Shown one piece after another: positions 26,983 to 33,413 of a DNA stretch of 64,000 nucleotides (position 1 is its first letter; each line of letters opens with the position of its first letter). The position numbers and the translations under genes were made by a program. The stretch lies in the NCBI GenBank assembly GCA_021780315.1, contig JAJXYY010000033.1, forward strand, positions 1 through 64,000, read 5' to 3'. Under the pieces are notes generated by a model that did no database searches, was not told the DNA's origin, and saw only the letters and a program-made list of their open reading frames with translations. This DNA is from Acidobacteriota bacterium (GTDB lineage Bacteria > Acidobacteriota > Terriglobia > Terriglobales > Acidobacteriaceae).

Positions 26983-27265
26983 GCGATGCACACACTGCTC
27001 CCCGAGCAGGAACAAGCTTCCACTCAAAATTCAACAAAGCAAAGGACTCAAAATCACGCAATCGCGCGCGAGCCTGAATATCAGGCATAAACGCTTTGTA
27101 GCCAGCCAAAAGCCAAGCGCAAAACGGATAGTGAATGTCAAAGTGGGATGCGAGAAATATCTAGGGCAGAACTTCAGAAGTTGTGCCCGAAGAGCCGACA
27201 TGCCGTACCAAAACACATCGTGCACAGTCGAATCAGCCGGAGAACCCCTATTTTGAAGGGTTTAT

Positions 27266-27316
27266 TGGTGGACCTGATCGGGATCGAACCGATGACCTCT
27301 TCCATGCCATGGAGCG
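27266..27316 (-). other. attachment site: 3' half of tRNA-Ala(GGC)
   Basis: On the minus strand the sequence reads the anticodon loop ATGGCAT with anticodon GGC, then GGAAGAGGTC, the T-arm (GGTTCGATCC) and the CCA end at 27266-27268. The D-arm, the 5' acceptor strand and the 5' half of the anticodon stem are missing: the sequence upstream of CTCC does not match a tRNA. It is therefore a partial copy left by integration into a tRNA-Ala gene, not a working tRNA. Confidence 0.8.
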
Positions 27317-27332
27317 CATGAGACCGTAAGCG

Positions 27333-27415
27333 ATAGACGGCACAATACTTAGGAGCCGGCATAGACGGCAAAATCGGCGCAATCGGCGCTATTTGCGGGC
27401 AAAATGCGGGCAAAA
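27333..27415 (+). repeat. three sets of direct repeats next to the attachment site
   Basis: ATAGACGGCACAAT (27333-27346) recurs as ATAGACGGCAAAAT (27361-27374). AATCGGCGC occurs twice in tandem (27372-27389). TGCGGGCAAAA occurs twice in tandem (27394-27415). Short direct repeats close to an att site are the usual form of arm-type integrase or excisionase binding sites; the assignment is inference. Apart from these repeats no gene is seen between 27317 and 27554. Confidence 0.5.
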
Positions 27416-27554
27416 TCTCACCAGGTGGCCACTGGGCTGATCGTGTGGACTCAGCCCAATTTCCTCTCTTCAATGGTTTCTTCACATTTGGATGGCGGAG
27501 CGCAGCCGTAATTACTGCACAAGTGCCGCTATGCGCTATGCGACAATATAACAC

Positions 27555-27591
27555 TTGAAATGCACTATAACATTTGCTATGTTATTGTGCA
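27555..27591 (+). promoter_or_regulatory. promoter with overlapping palindromic operator of the AbiE-like pair
   Basis: TTGAAA (27555-27560) and TATGTT (27578-27583) are 17 bases apart. A palindrome with 13-base arms, TGCACTATAACAT (27561-27573) and ATGTTATTGTGCA (27579-27591), with one mismatch and a 5-base loop, covers the spacer, the -10 box and the start site. This fits autorepression by the DNA-binding product of the first gene. The predicted transcript start is within a few bases of the ATG at 27594. Confidence 0.65.
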
Positions 27592-27593
27592 TT

Positions 27594-28595
27594 ATGCGTG
27601 AGGTGTCGCCAGTGCGCTCTGAAATCCACGAACTCGAACGCTATCTCCACGAGGCCTTGGGCATTGCTGTAAAGACGAAGCCTTGGAGCGGGGCCGACCG
27701 CCTGCCACACGTCCTCAAGGAAAGGTACAGATTTGCGCAAGCGGAGCTGCTAGGACTCCACGCCCTGCTTGTCATAGACAGCAATCCCGACGACCAATCG
27801 CCAGCGACGGTGCGCAAGCACATGGACATGCTCCAGACCAAGCAGCCCGCGGACCTTATCTATGTCCGCACGCAGGTGACGGCGTACAACAGAAAACGGC
27901 TGATCGAACAGAAAGTGCCGTTTATTGTTCCAGGCAACCAGATGTATCTGCCGATGCTGGCGATTGATTTGCGCGAACATTTTCGCAGAATCCGTGAGGA
28001 GGTCCCCAGTTTCAGCCCGTCAACTCAGGTTGTCGTCCTCTACGTCCTTCACCGCGACGCAGGGCAAGTGCTTATTCCAACTGAAATGGCCCCGTTGCTG
28101 GGATATTCGACCATGACGATGACCCGCGCTTTTGACGAGTTGGAGACTGCGGGCCTTGCTGAGGTAACAGTTCGTGGCCGGGAACGCTGTCTGCGCTTCA
28201 ATGGAAGCCGAAAAGAAATCTGGGACAAAGCTCAGCCATTCCTTCGCAGCCCGGTGAACAAGCGACTGATGATCCGCCGTGCGGAAGACGCGGAGGGTGC
28301 TACCCTCGCGGGACTCACAGCACTGGCGCACTACAGTATGCTGGCGGCGCCAGCTTACACGACCCATGCGCTGAGCCGGGAGAATTGGATAGCATATCGG
28401 AAACGACACAAGATCATTGAAGTGCCACCTCAGGACCCGGATGCTGGCGAGATTGAGGTTTGGTGGTATCCGCCCGCGCTCTTTGCTGAACATGGCATCG
28501 TTGATCAATTGTCACTGTTCCTTTCTCTGAAGGCCGACCACGACGAGCGCACTGAAACTGCGCTGGAAGAGATGATGGAGAAATTCAAATGGTAA
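27594..28595 (+). CDS. AbiEi-like winged-helix regulator (putative antitoxin)
   Basis: About 333 residues from ATG 27594; GTG at 27612, eight bases after GAGG, is an equally possible start. A winged-helix domain lies in the middle (about 140-200: QVVVLYVLHRD...PTEMAPLLGYSTMTMTRAFDELETAGLAEV), as in MarR/AbiEi-type DNA binders. The N-terminal part (FAQAELLGLHALLVIDSNP...RKHMDML) and the long C-terminal part, with WWYPPALFAEHG, are not recognised. It overlaps the nucleotidyltransferase gene by 7 bases and has a palindromic operator at its own promoter, the arrangement of type IV AbiE-like toxin-antitoxin pairs, where the regulator represses the operon and counteracts the toxin. It is longer than typical AbiEi. 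Confidence 0.65.
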   Translation: MREVSPVRSEIHELERYLHEALGIAVKTKPWSGADRLPHVLKERYRFAQAELLGLHALLVIDSNPDDQSPATVRKHMDMLQTKQPADLIYVRTQVTAYNRKRLIEQKVPFIVPGNQMYLPMLAIDLREHFRRIREEVPSFSPSTQVVVLYVLHRDAGQVLIPTEMAPLLGYSTMTMTRAFDELETAGLAEVTVRGRERCLRFNGSRKEIWDKAQPFLRSPVNKRLMIRRAEDAEGATLAGLTALAHYSMLAAPAYTTHALSRENWIAYRKRHKIIEVPPQDPDAGEIEVWWYPPALFAEHGIVDQLSLFLSLKADHDERTETALEEMMEKFKW

Positions 28596-29356
28596 AGGGC
28601 TTGGAAATCTTCCGTGAGCACTTCCGGGATTATGCCGACCGCTATGTGCTCATCGGTGGCGCCGCGTGCGACATCGCCATGACCACCGCCGGACTAGAAT
28701 TCAGAGCCACAAAGGACCTGGACATCGTTCTCTACGTCGAGGCTTTGGACGCAGCCTTTGTACAGGCATTCTGGGAATTCGTGCGCGCTGGCGGCTACGA
28801 GGTTCAGGAGAAGTCCACCGGCGAGAAGCAGTTCTACCGCTTCCACAAACCCTCGAACGCGGACTATCCTTTCATGCTGGAGTTGTTCTCGCGCCAACCC
28901 GATGTATTGCAGGTTGCTGATGGTAGCCACCTCACACCGCTACCAATCGAGGAGGATACCTCCAGCCTCTCGGCTATTCTCTTGGACGGCGACTATTACG
29001 ATTTCATCCGTGCAGGCAGACAAGAGGTTGATGGGGTGCCTATGGTGGGTGCCGCACAACTCATTGCCTTGAAAGCACGGGCATGGCTCGACCTGACGGA
29101 ACGCGCCCAGCGCGGGGAGAAGATTGATAGCAAGACGATCAAGAAGCACAAGAACGATGTCTTCCGTCTCTATCAAATCCTCGATCCCGACAGCGACCCA
29201 GTGGCACCGGAAATCGTCAAGTCCGACATTCGCGAATTCATCACCCGAATGCGCACCGAAGATGTTGACCTCAGGTCTCTGGGCCTGCGCACCGGCACAC
29301 GAGACGGGATTCTGGCAGAAATCGCAAGGGTGTACCGGCTGTCGGAGAATGGATAA
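28589..29356 (+). CDS. AbiEii-like nucleotidyltransferase (putative toxin)
   Basis: 255 residues. A nucleotidyltransferase fold is suggested by LIGGAACDIAM (21-31), then KDLDIVLYV (42-50), where Asp43 and Asp45 would bind metal, and by VGAAQLIALKARAWLDL later on, where the Lys resembles motif IV of AbiEii/MenT toxins. Such toxins transfer nucleotides to a target, in MenT the 3' end of tRNA, and stop growth, often during phage infection. The second gene of the pair, starting inside the stop of the regulator (ATGGTAA overlap). Whether it is toxic cannot be told from sequence. Confidence 0.7.
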   Translation: MVKGLEIFREHFRDYADRYVLIGGAACDIAMTTAGLEFRATKDLDIVLYVEALDAAFVQAFWEFVRAGGYEVQEKSTGEKQFYRFHKPSNADYPFMLELFSRQPDVLQVADGSHLTPLPIEEDTSSLSAILLDGDYYDFIRAGRQEVDGVPMVGAAQLIALKARAWLDLTERAQRGEKIDSKTIKKHKNDVFRLYQILDPDSDPVAPEIVKSDIREFITRMRTEDVDLRSLGLRTGTRDGILAEIARVYRLSENG

Positions 29357-29436
29357 TCTGTCCGCGTATGTTCTGTTGGTAGGTGAGCTGCAAGAAAGTC
29401 GCCGAAGCAAGAGAATCACAAGATAGGATTGCGCCT

Positions 29437-30999
29437 ATGGCTCGTGTTCACCCTTTGCTCGATGGAGTCGATACTATTGGAGACCACTACCGCTGCAATG
29501 TGGATTGGGATGGCCTCTTCGAATCTCTATACGAGAAGATTCGTGGCAACTGGTTGACCCAAAGAGAACCGGAACGCTGGCCGACACCGGACAAGAACTG
29601 GGTACTACGGACCGCTCCCAAATTCACCTCAGATCCTTTCCACCGCTTCGAAAAGCAGCTTCAAAAACAAGTCGCAATTTCATTGCAAAGTGAGGGATGG
29701 GGAAATGACGTGCCCACCGCGTCGGGACTCGTGGACCGCAACGCCCGCCAGATGAACGTAGATCTAGCACACCAGTGGGGTGACGGCTTCGAGCTAGTCG
29801 AGGTCAAGGTCGATTCTGACTCGCCAATTGAGGCGGCCCTTCAGATCCTTCGTTATGGAGCCATTTATCTGCTTTATCGACTGGAGCCCGATCTCGTTAG
29901 CCGGTTCAAGACGCACTCAATGTTGCGCGCCAGATGGATTTCTCTGGAGGTTCTGGCACCGCGCAGATATTACAAAGCCTCAAATATGGACCTGCGACAT
30001 ATAGAGAAACGACTTAACTGGCAAGTCCAACAATTTGTCAGTAGCCGGGCTACTGACCTTGCGATGTCGTTTCGCTTTACGGCTTTTCCGGATGACTTTC
30101 TATATGCCCCAGGTATAGAAGACGCAAGAATTCGCAGTGCCGTCCATCGCCGCGTCGCTCCGTCCTCAAATCCGGTCTCAGTTATTGGCTGCGGCGGCGA
30201 GCCTATTCATTCGTTCGCCGATTGGGAACGGTACGCACTGCCTGCGGAACGCAAGCGACATTGGAAAACTGGACGGAGTGCATGCGAACTAGGACGTGCA
30301 TGGACAGCGAACGGCGAACCAAGAGTGCCCCTTGAAATCGCGCTGCTTTTGGATTCACGTTGCGAGACCGCAGGAACCGTAATTCAGTGTGGAAAGACTG
30401 AGCATGAAACGCAGCTTCCATTCAGTAGCCGAGGCCCACGGTGCCACGACCTTGCTTTGCAGGGTATGAGAGATGCTCAAGTCATCACGGTGTGCATTGA
30501 AGCTAAAGCAGACGAATCATTCGGTGGCACTGTCTCCGAAGAACTCGCTCGTGCGCGCCAGAGACCTGCTTCAAGGTTTGCCGATAGGCTGGAGTGGCTC
30601 TCACTGGCATTGCTAGGAGTTCCCGCTTTTGCTGACAACAAGCAATGCGAGCTTTCGGAGACAATCGCGCCTTTGCCATACCAGTTGTTTGCTGCCATCG
30701 CCGGGACATTGCTAGAAGCACGACAGCAAAAAGCTGCCGTTGCAGTCTTCATTGTGCATGAGTTCAGGACCACGGCTACGATTGACTCCAAAATGGACGA
30801 GAATGCACGAGCGCTAAACACCTTTCTCGGACTTCTCCTTAGTGCAAATAATGGCGCTGGTCCTGATTTTGCAATGGGGAATGGGAAACTTGTAGGCCCG
30901 ATCTCGATGCGGAAACATTCAAAACATGACGTCCCAGACCTTCCAAACCATATTCCTCTTTTCATTGGGAAGATCAGGACGGATCTGATCGTTCAATAA
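29437..30999 (+). CDS. protein with two PD-(D/E)xK-like nuclease motifs
   Basis: 520 residues; start at ATG 29437 with ATAGGA upstream. The first domain (about 20-230) carries NVDLAH (Asp109), then FELVEVKVDSDSPIEAALQILRYG with the E-x-K core at 122-124, the typical core of PD-(D/E)xK nucleases. The second domain (about 255-520) carries CHDLAL (Asp338) and VITVCIEAKADESFGG with E355-x-K357, similar to the DUF6946-type block. Two such motifs in one chain are unusual. No helicase, ATPase or methylase motif is seen. It lies between an AbiE-like pair and a trypsin-like protease, so a defence or element-maintenance role is likely; the function is not known. Confidence 0.6.
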   Translation: MARVHPLLDGVDTIGDHYRCNVDWDGLFESLYEKIRGNWLTQREPERWPTPDKNWVLRTAPKFTSDPFHRFEKQLQKQVAISLQSEGWGNDVPTASGLVDRNARQMNVDLAHQWGDGFELVEVKVDSDSPIEAALQILRYGAIYLLYRLEPDLVSRFKTHSMLRARWISLEVLAPRRYYKASNMDLRHIEKRLNWQVQQFVSSRATDLAMSFRFTAFPDDFLYAPGIEDARIRSAVHRRVAPSSNPVSVIGCGGEPIHSFADWERYALPAERKRHWKTGRSACELGRAWTANGEPRVPLEIALLLDSRCETAGTVIQCGKTEHETQLPFSSRGPRCHDLALQGMRDAQVITVCIEAKADESFGGTVSEELARARQRPASRFADRLEWLSLALLGVPAFADNKQCELSETIAPLPYQLFAAIAGTLLEARQQKAAVAVFIVHEFRTTATIDSKMDENARALNTFLGLLLSANNGAGPDFAMGNGKLVGPISMRKHSKHDVPDLPNHIPLFIGKIRTDLIVQ

Positions 31000-31076
31000 A
31001 CTGGATCAACTCGCAAAGCGCTATACGAACCAGAGCCTGAATTGGCACTACTTAGTTTCCAGGAGTGACAAGAAGC

Positions 31077-31883
31077 ATGCCCAGAATCCCCAAGAGGTGG
31101 CTCCAAGCAGCCGTCTTCGTCTACCCGAACAAAGCGTCGGCCAAATCTGATCTCACCGGCGGCGGAACGGGCTTTTTCGTAGCAAGGCAGGTTGATGGTG
31201 GCTGGCAATCATTCGTTGTAACAAATCGGCATGTCATCGACAAGCTCGACAATCCAGTGATCCGTTTGAATCAGTTAGGGACAGCAGAGCCCGATATCTG
31301 GGTGACAAACCGGAGTCGTTGGTTTGATCATCCCAGTGGTGACGACTTGTCGGTGTATCCACTGGACATGGAAGTTGACATTCATCGACACGTCTTCTTC
31401 TGGGAACATGCCTTCTATCCGATCGATGATCGACATGTAGGCCTCGGTTCTGAGGTCGTTATGATCGGTCGGTTTGTCGGCCTCAACAGGCAGCCCGAAA
31501 TCATGCCGATGGCGAGATTCGGTTGTATTGCAAACCCAGAAGTATTTCGGGAGACAAACTCATTTGGTAAACCACAGGAAACGATAGTCGTAGAATGTCA
31601 CTCTGTACCGGGTTTCAGCGGATCTCCAGTACTCGCATACATTCCATCGAATGCGACATCTGAAGACGCGCTAGAAAACTCTGGAGTAGGCCCGTTTCTC
31701 CTTGGAGTCGTGTGGAAGCATTTCGGAAATCCCGAAGAGGTTCTTGACGAGAAACTTTCTCCAATAGGAGCACAGATAAAGGGCAACTCAGGTTTTGCCG
31801 GCGTGATACCTGCTTTGAAGATTTCGGAAATCTTGCAGAATATCCCTGAGGCAGCTTCCTATCTCTTCCCCTCAGAGCCCTGA
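31077..31883 (+). CDS. trypsin-like serine protease (S1 fold)
   Basis: 268 residues without a signal peptide, so a cytosolic protease is likely. The triad is visible: His52 in VTNRHVID, Asp90 in GDDLSVYPL (Asp89 is the alternative), Ser181 in VPGFSGSPV. The first beta-barrel opens with GGGTGFFVA. No PDZ domain follows, unlike HtrA/DegP. ATG at 31077 is used (AGGAG eleven bases upstream); GTG at 31065 is the alternative. Proteases of this kind occur in phage-defence loci, where they cut a partner to activate or kill. Here the likely partner is the nuclease-like protein 77 bases upstream, by position only. Confidence 0.8.
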   Translation: MPRIPKRWLQAAVFVYPNKASAKSDLTGGGTGFFVARQVDGGWQSFVVTNRHVIDKLDNPVIRLNQLGTAEPDIWVTNRSRWFDHPSGDDLSVYPLDMEVDIHRHVFFWEHAFYPIDDRHVGLGSEVVMIGRFVGLNRQPEIMPMARFGCIANPEVFRETNSFGKPQETIVVECHSVPGFSGSPVLAYIPSNATSEDALENSGVGPFLLGVVWKHFGNPEEVLDEKLSPIGAQIKGNSGFAGVIPALKISEILQNIPEAASYLFPSEP

Positions 31884-31964
31884 ATCTACCCAGGCGAACG
31901 TTGTTGAAGTGTGGTCAATCGGTCGTCCGGTCTTTGTGGCCAAGGGCACGCGGTCTATGTCGAG

Positions 31965-32186
31965 TCACGAGAAATCCGCAAACAGGTCGCCCGGTCGAAC
32001 GGATAACGCTTTCGCCAGTTTGACGATGTTCTCCAGCGCCACATTCCGTTCGCCGCGCTCAACTCCGCCGACGTAGTTGCGGTGCAGGCCGGCGCGCTCC
32101 GCCAACTCCTCCTGCGAATAGCCCCGCTCGTCACGGAGCTGCCGCAACCTGATGCCAAATCGAGACTTAACGGAGCGTGTTGCCAC
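31965..32186 (-). CDS. small XRE-family regulator
   Basis: 73 residues, a single helix-turn-helix domain (RFGIRLRQLRDERGYSQEELA...LHRNYVGGVERGERN..L..IVKLAKAL) and no sensor domain. This is the minimal XRE repressor often found in mobile elements. It is divergent from the 32389 gene. Repeats at 32210-32233 lie 25-50 bases upstream of its start and are likely operator sites. Confidence 0.85.
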   Translation of the reverse strand: MATRSVKSRFGIRLRQLRDERGYSQEELAERAGLHRNYVGGVERGERNVALENIVKLAKALSVRPGDLFADFS

Positions 32187-32209
32187 ACTCCTATGCTTGA
32201 GGTTAGACC

Positions 32210-32233
32210 ACTATGAGTCTACACACGATGAGT
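32210..32233. promoter_or_regulatory. direct-repeat operator of the small XRE gene
   Basis: ACTATGAGT (32210-32218) and ACGATGAGT (32225-32233) are 15 bases apart, start to start. An inverted related box, CACTCCTATG, lies at about 32187-32196. All sit just upstream of the XRE start, between it and the divergent 32389 gene. Confidence 0.4.
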
Positions 32234-32388
32234 GTGATATTGTCCGAAAGACGCGCAGATCCTCCGGTGTCGGCTCCAGCCTGAACCTCCGTGGGCACAC
32301 TCTTTGGGACACCCCGGAAGAATTACAAGAATGCGACTGACAACGGACCATCGCGAGTGCGATTCTAATCAGGCTGAGGTCAGAGTTC

Positions 32389-32604
32389 ATGCAGGACAAA
32401 TTCATTGAATGCCCAGAGCTTGCGGGCAAGACGATCCATGCGTTTCGCATCCACCGGGACGTAGGGGATGGAACCAATGTCGAGATCAAACTCACGGACG
32501 GGACCAGCTTCTCTTGCTCAATTAGCGTCCGTCCTGAAGTGAAAGCGAGCCTTTACAAAGGCGGCACCGGAACACCGGAAGTGCTTCAGAAGTACGAAAT
32601 CTAG
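32389..32604 (+). CDS. small protein of unknown function before the secretion operon
   Basis: 71 residues, acidic, with a regular pattern (IECPELAGKTIHAFRIHRD..GT.VEIKLTDGTSFSCSISV) of a small beta-rich domain. No signal or membrane segment. No family is recognised, but the ordered hydrophobic pattern makes it a credible gene. No clear ribosome site. Confidence 0.5.
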   Translation: MQDKFIECPELAGKTIHAFRIHRDVGDGTNVEIKLTDGTSFSCSISVRPEVKASLYKGGTGTPEVLQKYEI

Positions 32605-32627
32605 CCGAATTCAAGCAACACCAAAGC

Positions 32628-32654
32628 GGCGTTATTCCTAAATGGCATAACGCC
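32628..32654. repeat. inverted repeat before virB2
   Basis: GGCGTTAT (32628-32635) pairs with ATAACGCC (32647-32654) over an 11-base loop. There is no T-tract. It lies in the promoter region of the secretion operon and may be a regulator site or a terminator for the small upstream gene. Confidence 0.35.
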
Positions 32655-32736
32655 CTGCATGGAATTCATTGGACGCAAGCGAGCGTTCAACCCTAACTTT
32701 GCGCCAGAGCTGACGCCCAGTCAGCGGAGGTGCAAA

Positions 32737-33138
32737 GTGAATCGATTCCGTCGTCTCTTCCGTTCCGATGCAAATCGCAATCGGCTGCCTGTTCAGTCCG
32801 GCTTCGGCTGGGCAAAACCCTTCGTAAAATCCACACTCCTCCCAGCCATCCGCACGATGGCTCCCACCCTGCTTGCGCTTTCTCTGACGGGCGTCGCTCA
32901 TGCTCAGGGAACGATGGACTTCTCCGGCGCAACAACCCTCATGACTACCTTCAAGACCTTCGCCATCTATGCGGGCGCAGTCATCTGCTTCGGCGGGCTG
33001 ATCTTCGCCGGAATCCGGATGATGAGCGGTCGCTTCCAGGATGCGATTCCAGGTCTATTTGGCGCGCTATTCGGCGCCGCCGTCCTCGGCTGGGGTGCCG
33101 GGTGGATTGGTTCGCTCACCGGTCAGACATTGCAGTAG
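32737..33138 (+). CDS. virB2: VirB2/TrbC-type conjugative pilin
   Basis: 133 residues from GTG 32737, which has GGAGG six bases upstream. A long leader (to about VAHAQ) is followed by two hydrophobic helices (FAIYAGAVICFGGLIFAGIR and IPGLFGALFGAAVLGWGAGWI) separated by a short charged loop, the standard VirB2 pilin layout. It is processed and built into the conjugative pilus. First gene of the T4SS operon; virB3 follows 11 bases later. Confidence 0.85.
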   Translation: MNRFRRLFRSDANRNRLPVQSGFGWAKPFVKSTLLPAIRTMAPTLLALSLTGVAHAQGTMDFSGATTLMTTFKTFAIYAGAVICFGGLIFAGIRMMSGRFQDAIPGLFGALFGAAVLGWGAGWIGSLTGQTLQ

Positions 33139-33149
33139 GGGGGGCGACC

Positions 33150-33413
33150 ATGGCCAAACGAGGAGAACCGTTACCAATCAACCAGGCGCTGAATCGGCCA
33201 AGAGCCAAGCTCGGCCTCGACCTTGCAGCGTGGATGACGATCCTATTCGTCTGCGTGACGGTTTTCCTCGTTGGATTTCGAATGGTTGCTCTTATCAGTT
33301 TCCCAACGATGATCGGCGCAGCCTGGCTGATCGTCCACAAGCACCCGAAGATGTTCGAGCTTTGGGGATTAAGTCTGAGCCAGAGGTCTTACTATGACCC
33401 GCGCAAACACTGA
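33150..33413 (+). CDS. virB3: VirB3/TrbD-type T4SS inner-membrane protein
   Basis: 87 residues with two adjacent membrane segments (WMTILFVCVTVFLVGFRM and ALISFPTMIGAAWLIV), the VirB3 pattern, and basic ends. VirB3 works with the VirB4 ATPase in pilus assembly. Its last 20 bases overlap the start of virB4. Confidence 0.88.
   Translation: MAKRGEPLPINQALNRPRAKLGLDLAAWMTILFVCVTVFLVGFRMVALISFPTMIGAAWLIVHKHPKMFELWGLSLSQRSYYDPRKH

Noticed and set aside
27266..27316. Functional tRNA-Ala
   Set aside because: D-arm and 5' acceptor strand are missing, so it cannot fold as a tRNA.
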